A stretch of 64,000 nucleotides of DNA from Phycisphaeraceae bacterium (GCA_019636555.1 JAHBXH010000001.1:2824928-2888927), one strand, 5' to 3'; positions 9,884-18,654 are shown, numbered from the stretch's first letter. Notes: a model not told the origin generated them from the letters alone. Numbers and translations are program-made.

Positions 9884-10804
9884 ATGCCGCCAAGCCCAGC
9901 GTCCAAGAACCGATCCTCCCGCCGCTACGCGCTGGCGGGTCTGATCGCGAACATGCTGCTTGCGGTCGTGAAACTGGTGGCGGGAATCGTCGGCCACAGC
10001 TACGCGCTGATCGCCGATGCGATCGAATCACTCGCAGACATCGTGGGTTCCGGCGTGATCTGGGGCGGACTCCTGATTTCATCCCGTCCGGCGAGCGAGC
10101 AACACCCCTACGGCTACGGCAAGGCCGAACCCCTTGCGGCGCTTGCGGTCTCGTTTCTCGTTCTCCTGGCCGGCATCGGAATCGCGATCGAGGCGATTCG
10201 CGAAATCATCACGCCTCACCACCCCCCCGCCTGGTGGACACTGCTGGTGCTGATTCTGGTCGTCGTCACCAAAGAGATCTTCTATCGCGCCGGGCGCAGG
10301 CGCGCTCGGGCCGAAGGTTCAACCGCGCTCGCGACCGATGCGTTTCATCATCGCGCCGACGCGATCACCTCTCTCGCGGCGTTCATCGGAATCAGCATCG
10401 CCCTGTTCGGAAACTGGCGGACCGGAACCGACGCCTGGGCGCCCGCCGATGATTGGGCCGCGCTCTTTGCCTCCGCGATCATCATCACAAACGCCTGCCG
10501 CATCATGCGCACGCCGCTGCGTGAGTTGCTCGACGAGCAATCCGACTCGGTCGCGGAACAGGCTCGACAGATCGCTTCCGCAGTGCCGGGAGTCGTGCTC
10601 GTGCAGAAGGCTTTCGCCCGCAAGAGCGGCGTCCTCTACTGGATCGACATGCACGTCTGGATGGACGGCGGGATGACGGTCCGGGACTCCCACGCCGTCG
10701 CCCACGCGGTCAAGGACGCCGTCCGGGCGGGGCTTCCGAACGTCCGGGACGTCCTCATTCACACCGAACCCGCGGCAGGCTCCCAAACCGGTCGCAGCGA
10801 ATAA
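9884..10804 (+). CDS. Cation diffusion facilitator (CDF) family metal transporter
   Basis: The 306-residue protein has the CDF layout: N-terminal transmembrane helices with HSYALIADAIESLADIVGS, the family's D-rich helix II; further helices; DAFHHRADAITSLAAFIG in helix V, with the HxxxD metal site; and a C-terminal cytoplasmic domain (VPGVVLVQKAFARKSGVLYW, IDMHVWMDGGMTV, NVRDVLIHTEP). CDF proteins export Zn, Fe, Mn or Co in exchange for protons. I cannot read the metal from these residues. The start is uncertain: the ATG at 9884 fits the family best, and a GTG at 9851 is in frame. Confidence 0.9.
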   Translation: MPPSPASKNRSSRRYALAGLIANMLLAVVKLVAGIVGHSYALIADAIESLADIVGSGVIWGGLLISSRPASEQHPYGYGKAEPLAALAVSFLVLLAGIGIAIEAIREIITPHHPPAWWTLLVLILVVVTKEIFYRAGRRRARAEGSTALATDAFHHRADAITSLAAFIGISIALFGNWRTGTDAWAPADDWAALFASAIIITNACRIMRTPLRELLDEQSDSVAEQARQIASAVPGVVLVQKAFARKSGVLYWIDMHVWMDGGMTVRDSHAVAHAVKDAVRAGLPNVRDVLIHTEPAAGSQTGRSE

Positions 10805-10930
10805 GGGCCGACCTAGACGCCTCCGGGGCCTGCAAACCGCGATGGGGGCACCACTTGCCCTCTCCAATCTCGAAAAAACGCCCGGACCTGCCTAGTATCT
10901 CAACCCCCCAGCGGGATCTTGGAGTTCGGC

Positions 10931-11257
10931 ATGTACGCGATTATCGAAGAATTCGGCGGCCAGCGCAAAGTCGTTCAGGGCGAGGAAATCCTCGTCGACC
11001 TGACCGAGCAGGGCAACGCCAAGGTCGGTTCCGCCCTCACGTTTGACAAGGTGCTTGTCGTCGGCAAAGAAGGCGGCGAGGCCAAGATCGGGCAGCCCTA
11101 TGTCGCCGGTGCTTCGGTCAAGGCCGAGGTCGTCGATCCGATCGTGGCCGGCGAAAAGATCTACGTGCACCACTTCCGTGAGAAGAAGACCTGGCGCAAA
11201 AAGACCGGCCACCGCCAGAAGTACACCAAGATCAAGATCACCTCGATCAACGGGTGA
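10931..11257 (+). CDS. rplU: 50S ribosomal protein L21 (bL21)
   Basis: The 108-residue protein begins MYAIIEEFGGQRKVVQGEE, contains the conserved GSALTFDKVLVVG and ends with FREKKTWRKKTGHRQKYTKI, the diagnostic L21 signature. A GGAG lies about 8 nt before the ATG. It is a structural component of the large ribosomal subunit that binds 23S rRNA. rplU is normally followed by rpmA (L27) and often obgE. Here a strong terminator follows and neither gene is nearby, so the usual operon is split in this genome. Confidence 0.96.
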   Translation: MYAIIEEFGGQRKVVQGEEILVDLTEQGNAKVGSALTFDKVLVVGKEGGEAKIGQPYVAGASVKAEVVDPIVAGEKIYVHHFREKKTWRKKTGHRQKYTKIKITSING

Positions 11258-11270
11258 TGGGCAGACATTT

Positions 11271-11290
11271 GGCACTAGGCACTAGGCACT
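11271..11290 (+). repeat. Heptamer tandem repeat (GGCACTA), three units
   Basis: GGCACTA, GGCACTA and GGCACTc follow each other directly after rplU. Inverted copies (CTAGTGCC and ACTAGTGCC, 11373-11394) lie on the far side of the rplU terminator, so the terminator is bracketed by arms that could pair. Similar short-period repeats recur elsewhere in this window (see findings). Confidence 0.7.
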
Positions 11291-11312
11291 CGTGAAGAAC
11301 AGAATTCGGAAT

Positions 11313-11344
11313 GGCACGGTCCTCACCGTGCCGTTTTCTTTTTT
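11313..11344 (+). terminator. Intrinsic terminator after rplU
   Basis: GGCACGGT, a CCTC loop and ACCGTGCC form an 8-bp perfect stem, immediately followed by GTTTTCTTTTTT. This is a textbook rho-independent terminator, and it separates rplU from the asparaginase-like gene. Confidence 0.9.
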
Positions 11345-11400
11345 GGGGGTACGCTTCACTTTGTCTCTTTCCCTAGTGCCTGTTGACTAGTGCCTTCCCC

Positions 11401-11919
11401 ATGCTCCTCACCCTCATCACCACCGGCGGTACAATCGAAAAAACCTACGACGAGGCGAGCGGCAGCCTCGCGAATCGCCGGTCGATCGTCCGGCGCATGC
11501 TTTCCCGGCTGCGGTTGATCGACAAGACGATCCGCACGATCGAAGTACTCAGCAAAGACAGCCTCGAGATGACAGACGAAGATCGCGCCGCCATCGTCGG
11601 CGCTGTGCGTGCCGCGGGCGGCTCGCCGGAACACGCGACGCAGTCCGGCGGCATCGTCATCCTGCACGGGACCGACACGCTCGCTTTGACGGGTGAACGA
11701 ATCCTCCAGGAAATACCCTCGCCTCGTATCCCCATTGTCCTCACGGGCGCGATGCGTCCCTTCGAAATGAAGCGGTCGGACGCCCTGCAGAACTTGAACG
11801 AGGCGATCTTCGCCGCGGGCCTGCTCGCACCCGGCGTGTATTGCGTCGCGCATGGACGGGCGCTCGCATTCCCGGGCGTCAAGAAAGATCGGACTCGGGG
11901 CACCTTTGTCCGCGCCTGA
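11401..11919 (+). CDS. Short asparaginase-like protein (N-terminal domain only)
   Basis: From the ATG at 11401 the protein has 172 residues. It carries both signature segments of the L-asparaginase N-terminal domain: LITTGGTIEKTYDE near the start, with the nucleophilic Thr, and HGTDTLALTGERIL in the middle. PIVLTGAMRPFEMKRSDALQ follows. Classical type I/II asparaginases have about 320-350 residues with a second C-terminal domain that helps build the dimer and active site. That domain is missing, and the frame ends cleanly with no remnant downstream. Single-domain members exist in databases, so it may be a functional family rather than a fragment. Catalysis on asparagine is not assured. Confidence 0.8.
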   Translation: MLLTLITTGGTIEKTYDEASGSLANRRSIVRRMLSRLRLIDKTIRTIEVLSKDSLEMTDEDRAAIVGAVRAAGGSPEHATQSGGIVILHGTDTLALTGERILQEIPSPRIPIVLTGAMRPFEMKRSDALQNLNEAIFAAGLLAPGVYCVAHGRALAFPGVKKDRTRGTFVRA

Positions 11920-12130
11920 CCTCACTCAATCCACTGCCCGATAATCGAATCGGGCTCGCGCACGACCGTCACACCCGGCGCGACCGGCGTCCGTCCGTTT
12001 ATTCGTCGCACGCCGCCCACGCCCGCCCTCAGCCCGCCCCGGTCCCTCGCCGATCGAGTGGGGGTCCGGTGTGTTCGCGCTTCGCGCTCGCACCGGTGTA
12101 TCCGGCACGTTCGTCAGAGGCGCATTCTCC

Positions 12131-12913
12131 ATGGACAAAGCCTCCATCATCGGCATCCTCATCGGCGTTGCGGCGCTCGGCTTCGTCGTCTTCGAAGTCT
12201 CGCACGGCAACCTGCTGATGTTCTATTCGCTGGAAGGCGTGCTGATGGTGGGTTGCGGCTCGGTCTCCGTCGTGTTCATCGCGATGCCGATGGAGAAACT
12301 CAAGCAGGTTCCGGGTTACATCAAGACGTTCCTGTTCCAGAAGGGCATGAGCGCCAACGAAGTCATCCAGACCGTTCAGTCGCTCTCGGACAAGGCCCGG
12401 CGCGACGGAATTCTTGCTCTCGAGCCCGAGATCGCGAAGATCAAGGACCCGTTCTTGGCCGCCGGGCTCAAGATGGCGATCGACGGCGTTGAACCCGCGA
12501 GCATCGAAGCAACGCTCCGCATGGAAGTCCTCGCCATGCAGGATCGCCACAAGGCCGGCAAGAAGTTCTTCGATCTCATCAAGCTCTACGGGCCCGGATA
12601 CGGACTGGTCGGAACGCTGGTCGGTCAGGTCGGCATGTTCGGTCAGCTCGCCAGCGCCGACATCGGCGCCCTGGGCCATGCACTCGCCATCGCCGTCGTC
12701 GCCACGATGTACGGCGCGATTATCGCCAACGCCGTCGCCGGTCCCATCGGCGACAAGCTCGGTATCAAGTCGGGCGAAGAGATCCTCAACCGCGAGATGA
12801 TGGTCCAGGCCATTCTCAGCGTTCAGGCGGGCGATAACCCTCGCGTCACACTCGACAAGATGCTCGCGTTCATCCCCTCGGTGCGCCGCGATCCATTCAA
12901 GGCCGCGGCATGA
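12131..12913 (+). CDS. motA: Flagellar motor stator protein MotA
   Basis: The 260-residue protein has four predicted membrane helices: two near the N-terminus (MDKASIIGILIGVAALGFVV and YSLEGVLMVGCGSVSVVFIA), and two after a long cytoplasmic loop (IKLYGPGYGLVGTLVGQVGM and GHALAIAVVATMYGAIIANA). The proline and glycines in LYGPGYGLVGTLVG correspond to the conserved MotA helix-3 motif involved in proton or sodium flow. With MotB it forms the ion-conducting stator of the flagellar motor. A 50-nt gap with a strong hairpin separates it from motB. The ATG at 12131 is preferred over 12071, which would add a non-homologous extension. Confidence 0.93.
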   Translation: MDKASIIGILIGVAALGFVVFEVSHGNLLMFYSLEGVLMVGCGSVSVVFIAMPMEKLKQVPGYIKTFLFQKGMSANEVIQTVQSLSDKARRDGILALEPEIAKIKDPFLAAGLKMAIDGVEPASIEATLRMEVLAMQDRHKAGKKFFDLIKLYGPGYGLVGTLVGQVGMFGQLASADIGALGHALAIAVVATMYGAIIANAVAGPIGDKLGIKSGEEILNREMMVQAILSVQAGDNPRVTLDKMLAFIPSVRRDPFKAAA

Positions 12914-12919
12914 CCGTGT

Positions 12920-12947
12920 CACCACTCGTCGCCCTGCACGAGTGGTG
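12920..12947 (+). promoter_or_regulatory. Intercistronic hairpin between motA and motB
   Basis: CACCACTCGT and ACGAGTGGTG (10 bp, perfect) with an 8-nt loop lie 6 nt after the motA stop and 16 nt before the motB start. There is no T-run, so it is more likely an mRNA processing/stability element or a brake on motB translation than a terminator. That role is inferred. Confidence 0.55.
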
Positions 12948-12963
12948 CAGATGAAGAACCACC

Positions 12964-13818
12964 ATGGCCGACGCGCACAAAGACAAACACGAAGAAGGCC
13001 ACGAGGGAGGCGCATCCCACGGTGGTGGCCATCACGGCGGCGGGCATCACGGGGGCGGCGGCCACGCCGAGGGCGAACACGAGGGTGCGCCCGAGTGGCT
13101 CATTTCGTTCGCCGATAACGTCGCGCTCATGATGGGCTTCTTCGTCATCCTGCTCGCGATGAACATGGGCCCCAAGGGTGAGGCCTCGTCGAGCGGAGAC
13201 CCTTCCAACGACCCGGGAAAGCCCTCGCAGGCGATGCTCGATTTCGTCATCGGCATGCGCGAAGGGTTCGGCAATCCGATCAATATCAACTCGACCAAGG
13301 CGAACGAACAGCAGTTCGTCGAGCGCCTGCGCGAGCTGCGCGGAGAAGGCGATGCCTCGGGGATCGCGGGCAAACACAAGAGTCAGCAAACGCTCAGACC
13401 CACGAACTTCAGCAGCCTGGGTGCGCTCATCGCGTTCGACGACAATTCGTCCGCGCTCTCGAGCAGCGCAAAGGAAACGATCGTGGACACCGCGAAGAAA
13501 CTCCGCGGTCAGCGATACTACATCGAATTGCGAGGCCACTGCAGCCCGCCCGAGGCGATGCGCAACGTGCAGAAAGCGATGAAGCTCAGCTACGACCGCT
13601 CGATGGCCGTGTTCAATGCCCTGATTGAGCAGGGAATCTCGCCGGAGCAGCTCATCCTCCGTTGCTACGGCGACAGCGACCGGCTGGTACCGAACACGTG
13701 GTCGAGGGAGAGCGACCGCACGAATCAGCGTGTCGAGATCGTCGTGACGAGCGAAGCGCTCCCCCCGGATCCGTACAGCAAGTCCGCGACCGGCAACACG
13801 CAGAGCGAAGAACCCTAG
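12964..13818 (+). CDS. motB: Flagellar motor stator protein MotB (OmpA/MotB family)
   Basis: The 284-residue protein has a His/Gly-rich N-terminal tail (repeated HGGGHH), then EWLISFADNVALMMGFFVIL, the MotB transmembrane helix with the critical ion-binding Asp in FAD. The C-terminus (from about residue 150) is an OmpA-like peptidoglycan-binding domain (RGQRYYIELRGHCSPPEA, DRSMAVFNALIEQGI, LRCYGDSDRLVPN, RVEIVV). It anchors the MotA/B stator to the cell wall. The poly-His tail is not typical of MotB and could bind metal or simply be low-complexity. A planctomycete cell able to bind peptidoglycan is implied. Confidence 0.92.
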   Translation: MADAHKDKHEEGHEGGASHGGGHHGGGHHGGGGHAEGEHEGAPEWLISFADNVALMMGFFVILLAMNMGPKGEASSSGDPSNDPGKPSQAMLDFVIGMREGFGNPININSTKANEQQFVERLRELRGEGDASGIAGKHKSQQTLRPTNFSSLGALIAFDDNSSALSSSAKETIVDTAKKLRGQRYYIELRGHCSPPEAMRNVQKAMKLSYDRSMAVFNALIEQGISPEQLILRCYGDSDRLVPNTWSRESDRTNQRVEIVVTSEALPPDPYSKSATGNTQSEEP

Positions 13819-13950
13819 ATCCGGTGCGATTCTTCGCCCAATTCCGCTTGATCGGCCGGTCGTTTTCGCAGTAGACTGGTCGGACTCGCCTCGCGCCTTC
13901 CCCGATTCAGCGGAGGGACGAGGTGTGCGCTGCGGGCCGGAGAGAAGAGA

Positions 13951-15753
13951 ATGCGTCGTGGGTTCGCCTGCAAAGCGATGGGATTCGCCCGTGTTGCGAT
14001 GTTGGTCGCGACTTGGGTTGCGGCGTGGGTGGACGTGTGGAGCTCGCACGCCAAAGCGCAAGGCTGCGTGCCCGTTCAACTTGCGGCCTCGGCCGGCGCC
14101 GCGAGCGATGCGTTCGCAAGTGCCGCGGCGGCCACAACCGACACGATCGTCTTTGGTGCTCCGAATCGGTCCGTGGGGCTGAACGGCTTTCAGGGCCAGG
14201 CGTTTGTCTATCGGTTCGTGAGCGGCGCCTGGGCCGCGGAAGGCACTCTGAGCGCGGCGGACGGAAGCTCGGGTGATTCGCTCGGATTTTCGGCGTCGAT
14301 CTCGGGCGACACGATCATTGTCGGCGCGCCGGGGAAGTCGGTCGGCGGGAACGCATTTCAGGGCGCGGCCTACGTCTTCACTCGAACCGGAACCGTTTGG
14401 ACCCAGCAAGCCAAGCTGCTCGCGGGCGACGGTTCCGCCGGAGATTCGTTCGGCTGCGCCGTCAGCATCTTCGCAGACACTGCGATCGTCGGTGCGTATG
14501 CCAAGTCGTCCGGTGCAAATTTCAATCAGGGCGCCGCGTATGTCTTCACGCGCAGCGGCTCGGTCTGGACGCAGCAGGCAAAGCTCATCGCAGCGGACGG
14601 CGCCGCCAACGATTTCTTCGGTTTCTCTGTCGGCGCCGGTCTCGACACCGTCGTCATCGGTGCGAGCGGAAAGGCCGTTTCGGGCCGACTCGCGCAGGGG
14701 GCGGCGTATGTCTTCACGCGATCCGGCGCCGCTTGGTCGCACCAGGCGAGGCTGGAAGCGGCCGACGGCGCGACCGGAGACAACTTCGGCTCGAGCGCTT
14801 CAATCTCGGGCGGTTCCGCCCTCATCGGCGCGTACCACAAGGCGGTCGCGTTGAACGAATACCAGGGCGCGGGGTACGTGTTCCTTCGCTCGGGCAGCGC
14901 GTGGAGCCAGCAGGCAAAGCTGGTCGCCTCCGACGGCGGAGCGTTTGACTATCTCGGATCGAGCTGCGTGCTCTCGGGCGATACCGCGATTCTCGGCGCC
15001 CCCAACCAAAGCGTCGGCGGCTCGGATGCGCAGGGATCCGCGTATGTCTTTGCACGCATCGGAACAGCCTGGTCGCAGCAGTCCAAACTTCTTGAGGTGA
15101 ACGGCCAGAGTGGAGACATGTTCGGCTCCTCGGTTGCGCTCGCCGGCAGCGCCGCGGTCGGCGGCGCGCCCTTCCGAAAAGTCGGGAGCAATCCGGTTCA
15201 GGGCGCCGCGTTCGTGTTCGGATCGAATATCCCGATCAACATCATCCAGCAGCCGGACAATCTGACGGCCTGCACGCCGAACGGCGCCGCGGTCTCGTTG
15301 ACCGCGGCCGGGACCGGTCCATTCAGCTACCAGTGGCAGTGGAAAATTGGGGTCGCCGTTCCTTCCTGGATTCCTGTGGCCAACGGAACAAACACGGGCG
15401 GAGCGCGCACCTTCGTGGCGGCGAACTCCGCGACCGCGACGCTGAATCTGAGCGCGTTCCAGCAGCTCAGCCCCGGCCTTCCGTTCATCGAACTTCGGTG
15501 CATTGTTTCCAACTCCTGCGGAAGCGCGACCAGCGCCACGGCGCAGATTTCGGTCTGCTGGGCGGATCTGAATTGCGACAAGTTCGTAAACGATTCCGAT
15601 TTTGTGTTGTTCGCGACGGCGTACAACCTGCTCGATTGCGCCGCGCCCGCCATGCCGCCCCGCTGCCCGGCCGATCTCAACTTCGACGGATTTGTCGACG
15701 ATCTTGATTTCGCAATCTTCGCGAATGCTTACGACACGCTTGTTTGCCCGTAG
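13951..15753 (+). CDS. Secreted FG-GAP-like repeat protein with Ig-like and dockerin-like domains
   Basis: The 600-residue protein begins with a signal peptide (ARVAMLVATWVAAWVDVWSS...AKAQ). It has about seven repeats of some 50 residues with the pattern DGxxGDxFGxSVSISGDTAIVGA and FQGAAYVFTRSGxxWxQQAKL, which resemble FG-GAP/integrin-alpha type blades and suggest a beta-propeller. An Ig-like segment follows near residue 430 (IIQQPDNLTACTPNG...FSYQWQWK). It ends with two calcium-loop units, ADLNCDKFVNDSDF (degenerate) and ADLNFDGFVDDLDF, with the cysteine pattern seen at 5499. Probably surface-exposed, possibly adhesive or structural. Confidence 0.8.
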   Translation: MRRGFACKAMGFARVAMLVATWVAAWVDVWSSHAKAQGCVPVQLAASAGAASDAFASAAAATTDTIVFGAPNRSVGLNGFQGQAFVYRFVSGAWAAEGTLSAADGSSGDSLGFSASISGDTIIVGAPGKSVGGNAFQGAAYVFTRTGTVWTQQAKLLAGDGSAGDSFGCAVSIFADTAIVGAYAKSSGANFNQGAAYVFTRSGSVWTQQAKLIAADGAANDFFGFSVGAGLDTVVIGASGKAVSGRLAQGAAYVFTRSGAAWSHQARLEAADGATGDNFGSSASISGGSALIGAYHKAVALNEYQGAGYVFLRSGSAWSQQAKLVASDGGAFDYLGSSCVLSGDTAILGAPNQSVGGSDAQGSAYVFARIGTAWSQQSKLLEVNGQSGDMFGSSVALAGSAAVGGAPFRKVGSNPVQGAAFVFGSNIPINIIQQPDNLTACTPNGAAVSLTAAGTGPFSYQWQWKIGVAVPSWIPVANGTNTGGARTFVAANSATATLNLSAFQQLSPGLPFIELRCIVSNSCGSATSATAQISVCWADLNCDKFVNDSDFVLFATAYNLLDCAAPAMPPRCPADLNFDGFVDDLDFAIFANAYDTLVCP

Positions 15754-15891
15754 CAGCGGCGCCCGACCGCGCAAGGACGAGATTTCTTTTGATGCCGCTG
15801 CAAGGTTTGTGTTTCGGCGCGCAATTCAGCTGCGATGAAGCTCTCGCACGCGTCGCGCGGAAGTTCATCCGACAATCGAGGAGTTTTCACG

Positions 15892-16611
15892 ATGTCTCGC
15901 AACCCAGTTGTTTGGAGCGCTATCGCCGCCGCAGCTCTCGCCGGTTCCGCCCGCGCCGTCGTTTTCTTCGACGGCATCTTCAACAATTCAGACTGGACGC
16001 TCACCACCGTCACCAACGCCAACGGCCTCGGCAGCACGACCAACGGCCTGCAGATCCCGGTCGGAGGGAATCCGAACCAATACCGTCGCATCCGCAACAC
16101 CCTGAACGCCTCCGGCCCGCTCGCCGCGGTCATCGGCCTGCACATGCGGGGCACGTTCAGCTACAACCCGGGCGCGCAGGCGATCGCTTCGATCAACTAC
16201 AGCGAGGACTCGATCAATTTCATCAACCAGCCGGGTAACGGCCAGGGATCGGGATTGGTCATCTTCCAGGGCGGCACGTACTACATCCAGCGCACGCCGA
16301 TCCTCGTCATGCCCTACGCAACGTACAACACGTGGCAGAGCAATTCCGCCCCCGGACTTCTCGCCGGTGACTTCTGGGAACTCACCAACACCGGGAATCT
16401 CATCTCTTCCAGCAACCCCGATTTCTCCACCTCCGGCGGCATCATGCAGTTCGGCTTCTGGCGCGGCAACTCCGGAAACTCCAGCATTCAGACCGACTGC
16501 GGCATCGACAACTGGCGCGTCGAGATCATCCCGGTTCCGGCTCCGGCCGGAGCGGGCGCTCTCGCAATGGCAGGTTTGATCGCCTGCCAGCGCCGTCGGT
16601 GTACGCCGTGA
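15892..16611 (+). CDS. Exported protein with PEP-CTERM-like tail
   Basis: From the ATG at 15892 (GAGG about 10 nt upstream) the protein has 239 residues. The signal peptide is MSRNPVVWSAIAAAALAGSARA. The body is beta-rich (FFDGIFNNSDWTLTTVTNAN...CGIDNWRVEIIPV) and resembles planctomycete exported proteins of unknown function. The C-terminus PVPAPAGAGALAMAGLIACQ followed by RRR is a PEP-CTERM-like sorting signal. It is followed by a strong terminator and by another gene of the same general type. No enzymatic motif recognised. Confidence 0.75.
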   Translation: MSRNPVVWSAIAAAALAGSARAVVFFDGIFNNSDWTLTTVTNANGLGSTTNGLQIPVGGNPNQYRRIRNTLNASGPLAAVIGLHMRGTFSYNPGAQAIASINYSEDSINFINQPGNGQGSGLVIFQGGTYYIQRTPILVMPYATYNTWQSNSAPGLLAGDFWELTNTGNLISSSNPDFSTSGGIMQFGFWRGNSGNSSIQTDCGIDNWRVEIIPVPAPAGAGALAMAGLIACQRRRCTP

Positions 16612-16638
16612 ATTCGCTGTGAATTTGCGCACATTCTG

Positions 16639-16674
16639 AAACTCCCGGCGCGAGATCGCCGGGAGTTTTTTTTT
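16639..16674 (+). terminator. Intrinsic terminator
   Basis: AAACTCCCGGCG, a 6-nt loop and CGCCGGGAGTTT form a 12-bp perfect stem running into TTTTTTTTT. This is a strong rho-independent terminator for the gene ending at 16611. Confidence 0.95.
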
Positions 16675-16739
16675 ACTCGCCGTTGAGCGACCCTTCATCC
16701 ACCTGTCGGATCCTTTCAACGGGAAAAAGGAGACCCGAC

Positions 16740-17360
16740 ATGAAGTTCCATGCGTTTCTTTCAGCCGTCGCATCCAGCACCACGGCGGTCGGCGCGTCGA
16801 TTTCGTACATGGGCCAGTTCGATCAAGACGGAACAGGCTTCGGGAGCGTGCTCTCGGTGCTTGCGCTTCAGGCCAACGGCAGCGAATCCGGCGGAGTGGC
16901 CTGGAACGGCTCCGCCGATGTGCGCAGCGGCGACGCGAAGCCGTTTTCGCAGACGCGCTCAATCGCCGAGATCGTGTCTGCCGGCGCGAATCTCTCGCAG
17001 CTTGCTGTTGTTCTCAATATCGCTCAGCCAGGTTCCCATCCCGATATCACCTTGCGTCAATTCTCCGTCGTTTTCTATTCCGCGGCGGGCGTGGAACTCT
17101 TTTCAGCGGATTTTTCGACTCCCATGTTGCTTACCCAAATCAATTCCGGTGTGGGCGGTGCGGGTCACCTCTTCGCGGTCAATCTGTCCGATGACGAGCG
17201 CTCACAACTCAGTGATTCGGTGCGCATCGGGATCCGCGTGATCGATCCGATCGACGGCTCTCAGGGCGCACCGGAAAGCTTTTACCTAGTCCCGAGCGCC
17301 GGTTCGCTCGCACCCTTGAGCATGGCGGCATCTATTCTGCTTCGGCGACGAAAACTCTAA
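16740..17360 (+). CDS. Exported protein of unknown function with PEP-CTERM-like tail
   Basis: The start ATG at 16740 is preceded by an AAAAAGGAG SD. The 206-residue protein has a short signal-like N-terminus (MKFHAFLSAVASSTTAVGAS), a beta-rich body without a domain I recognise, and a C-terminus of VPSAGSLAPLSMAASILL followed by RRRKL. That tail matches the Pro-Ser-x-Gly, hydrophobic, Arg-cluster plan of the other exported proteins here. It is separated from the preceding gene by a terminator and therefore has its own promoter in the short gap. Confidence 0.7.
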   Translation: MKFHAFLSAVASSTTAVGASISYMGQFDQDGTGFGSVLSVLALQANGSESGGVAWNGSADVRSGDAKPFSQTRSIAEIVSAGANLSQLAVVLNIAQPGSHPDITLRQFSVVFYSAAGVELFSADFSTPMLLTQINSGVGGAGHLFAVNLSDDERSQLSDSVRIGIRVIDPIDGSQGAPESFYLVPSAGSLAPLSMAASILLRRRKL

Positions 17361-17542
17361 GTCTTCCGCTCGCGCGTTCCCGACGGGCTCGAATGCCTTG
17401 GATCAGGAAAGTGCTGGGCGAAAGGCGCGAGTTCGCCTCCCGCAGCGCCGCGCTTAGAATTTGTGTTTACTGCAATGGCCGGGCGGAACTAGTGAACGCT
17501 AACAACGAATAGCCCTGCGGAATTTGATTCCGGAGGGCTGAC

Positions 17543-18580
17543 ATGAAGCAAGCGGTTTCGGAAGGACGTCGTTTTCGCATAGCGACAAAGCGCTCGCTCG
17601 TTCGGCTCGCGATTCTCGGCATGCTCCTGGCTCTTGCGCTCCTCTGGTGCTGGTGGATGATGTTGCGAATGCCCGGGGAGACGTTTGCAGGTCCGCTTCG
17701 GCCCTTGACTCCTGCACAAGCGGTACTGGCGGCGGAGCTACGGATCTACGTCGAGACTCTAGCGGCGGACATCGGCTATCGCAGCACGTTTCATCCGCGT
17801 CAGTTGGCCGGTTCTGCTGCCTTCTTGAAGTCGGAACTTGATTCGTTCGGGTATCGAGTTGTGGACCATTCGTTTCCATCGCGCGGCAGCCCGGCGCCGA
17901 ATCTCGAGGCGGAACTGCGCGGGACAACACTCCCCGATGAGATCGTGATCGTCGGCGCCCATTTCGATTCCTATCAAGGCACGCCCGGCGCCGACGACAA
18001 CGCGAGCGGCGTTGCAGGCGTGCTCGCACTCGCGAAGGCGTTCGCCGCGCGGCCTCAGAATCGCACGATTCGGTTTGTTCTGTTTCCAAACGAGGAGCCG
18101 CCGGCGTTTCAGCAGGCCGACATGGGCAGCTTGGTCTACGCGAAAGCATGCCGCGCCGCGGGAGACAACATCGTCGCGATGCTCAGCCTCGAAATGCTCG
18201 GTTACTACAAGAATGACCCCGGCTCGCAGAAGTATCCCTTCCCGATGGGCCTCCTCTTTTCAAACCGCGCCAACTTCATCGGCTTCGCCGGCAACGTCTC
18301 CAATCGCGCACTCGTCAAGCGATGCATCGGCGTCTTCCGCGAGAGCACCGACTTCCCGAGCGAAGGCGCCGCCCTGCCTGAAGGAATTCCCGGCATCGGC
18401 TGGTCCGATCACTGGGCGTTCTGGCAGGTCGGCTATCCGGCGATCATGATCACCGACACGGCACATTTCCGAAATCCGAATTACCACACCGCCTCCGACA
18501 AGCCCGACACGCTCGACTACGAGCGCATGGCCCGCGTCATCGAAGGCATCGCCCAGGTTGTCCGTGAACTGGCGAAGTAG
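17543..18580 (+). CDS. M28-family zinc metallopeptidase, membrane-anchored
   Basis: The 345-residue protein has an N-terminal membrane anchor (LAILGMLLALALLWCWWMM). The catalytic domain from residue 75 shows the M28 aminopeptidase ligands: the His-Asp of GAHFDSYQGTPGADDNASG, the bridging Asp in GADDN, the Glu pair in FPNEEPP, a Glu in SLEMLGYY and the last His in NPNYHTASDKPDTLDY. These bind two zinc ions and cleave N-terminal residues from peptides outside the cytoplasm. GGAGGG about 6 nt before the ATG is a good SD. Substrate unknown; glutaminyl-cyclase-like activity in the same fold cannot be excluded. Confidence 0.88.
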   Translation: MKQAVSEGRRFRIATKRSLVRLAILGMLLALALLWCWWMMLRMPGETFAGPLRPLTPAQAVLAAELRIYVETLAADIGYRSTFHPRQLAGSAAFLKSELDSFGYRVVDHSFPSRGSPAPNLEAELRGTTLPDEIVIVGAHFDSYQGTPGADDNASGVAGVLALAKAFAARPQNRTIRFVLFPNEEPPAFQQADMGSLVYAKACRAAGDNIVAMLSLEMLGYYKNDPGSQKYPFPMGLLFSNRANFIGFAGNVSNRALVKRCIGVFRESTDFPSEGAALPEGIPGIGWSDHWAFWQVGYPAIMITDTAHFRNPNYHTASDKPDTLDYERMARVIEGIAQVVRELAK

Positions 18581-18654
18581 AAGCCACGTCGCACGTTCGC
18601 ATCTTGCAGCAACCGCACGAGGCCCGAGCAACTTCGGAGAGCCGAGGCTGCGCG

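Noticed and set aside
12919..14742. A 607-residue minus-strand frame covering motB and the FG-GAP gene
   Set aside because: It runs antisense to two well-supported genes and is Arg/Ala/Gly-rich without motifs.
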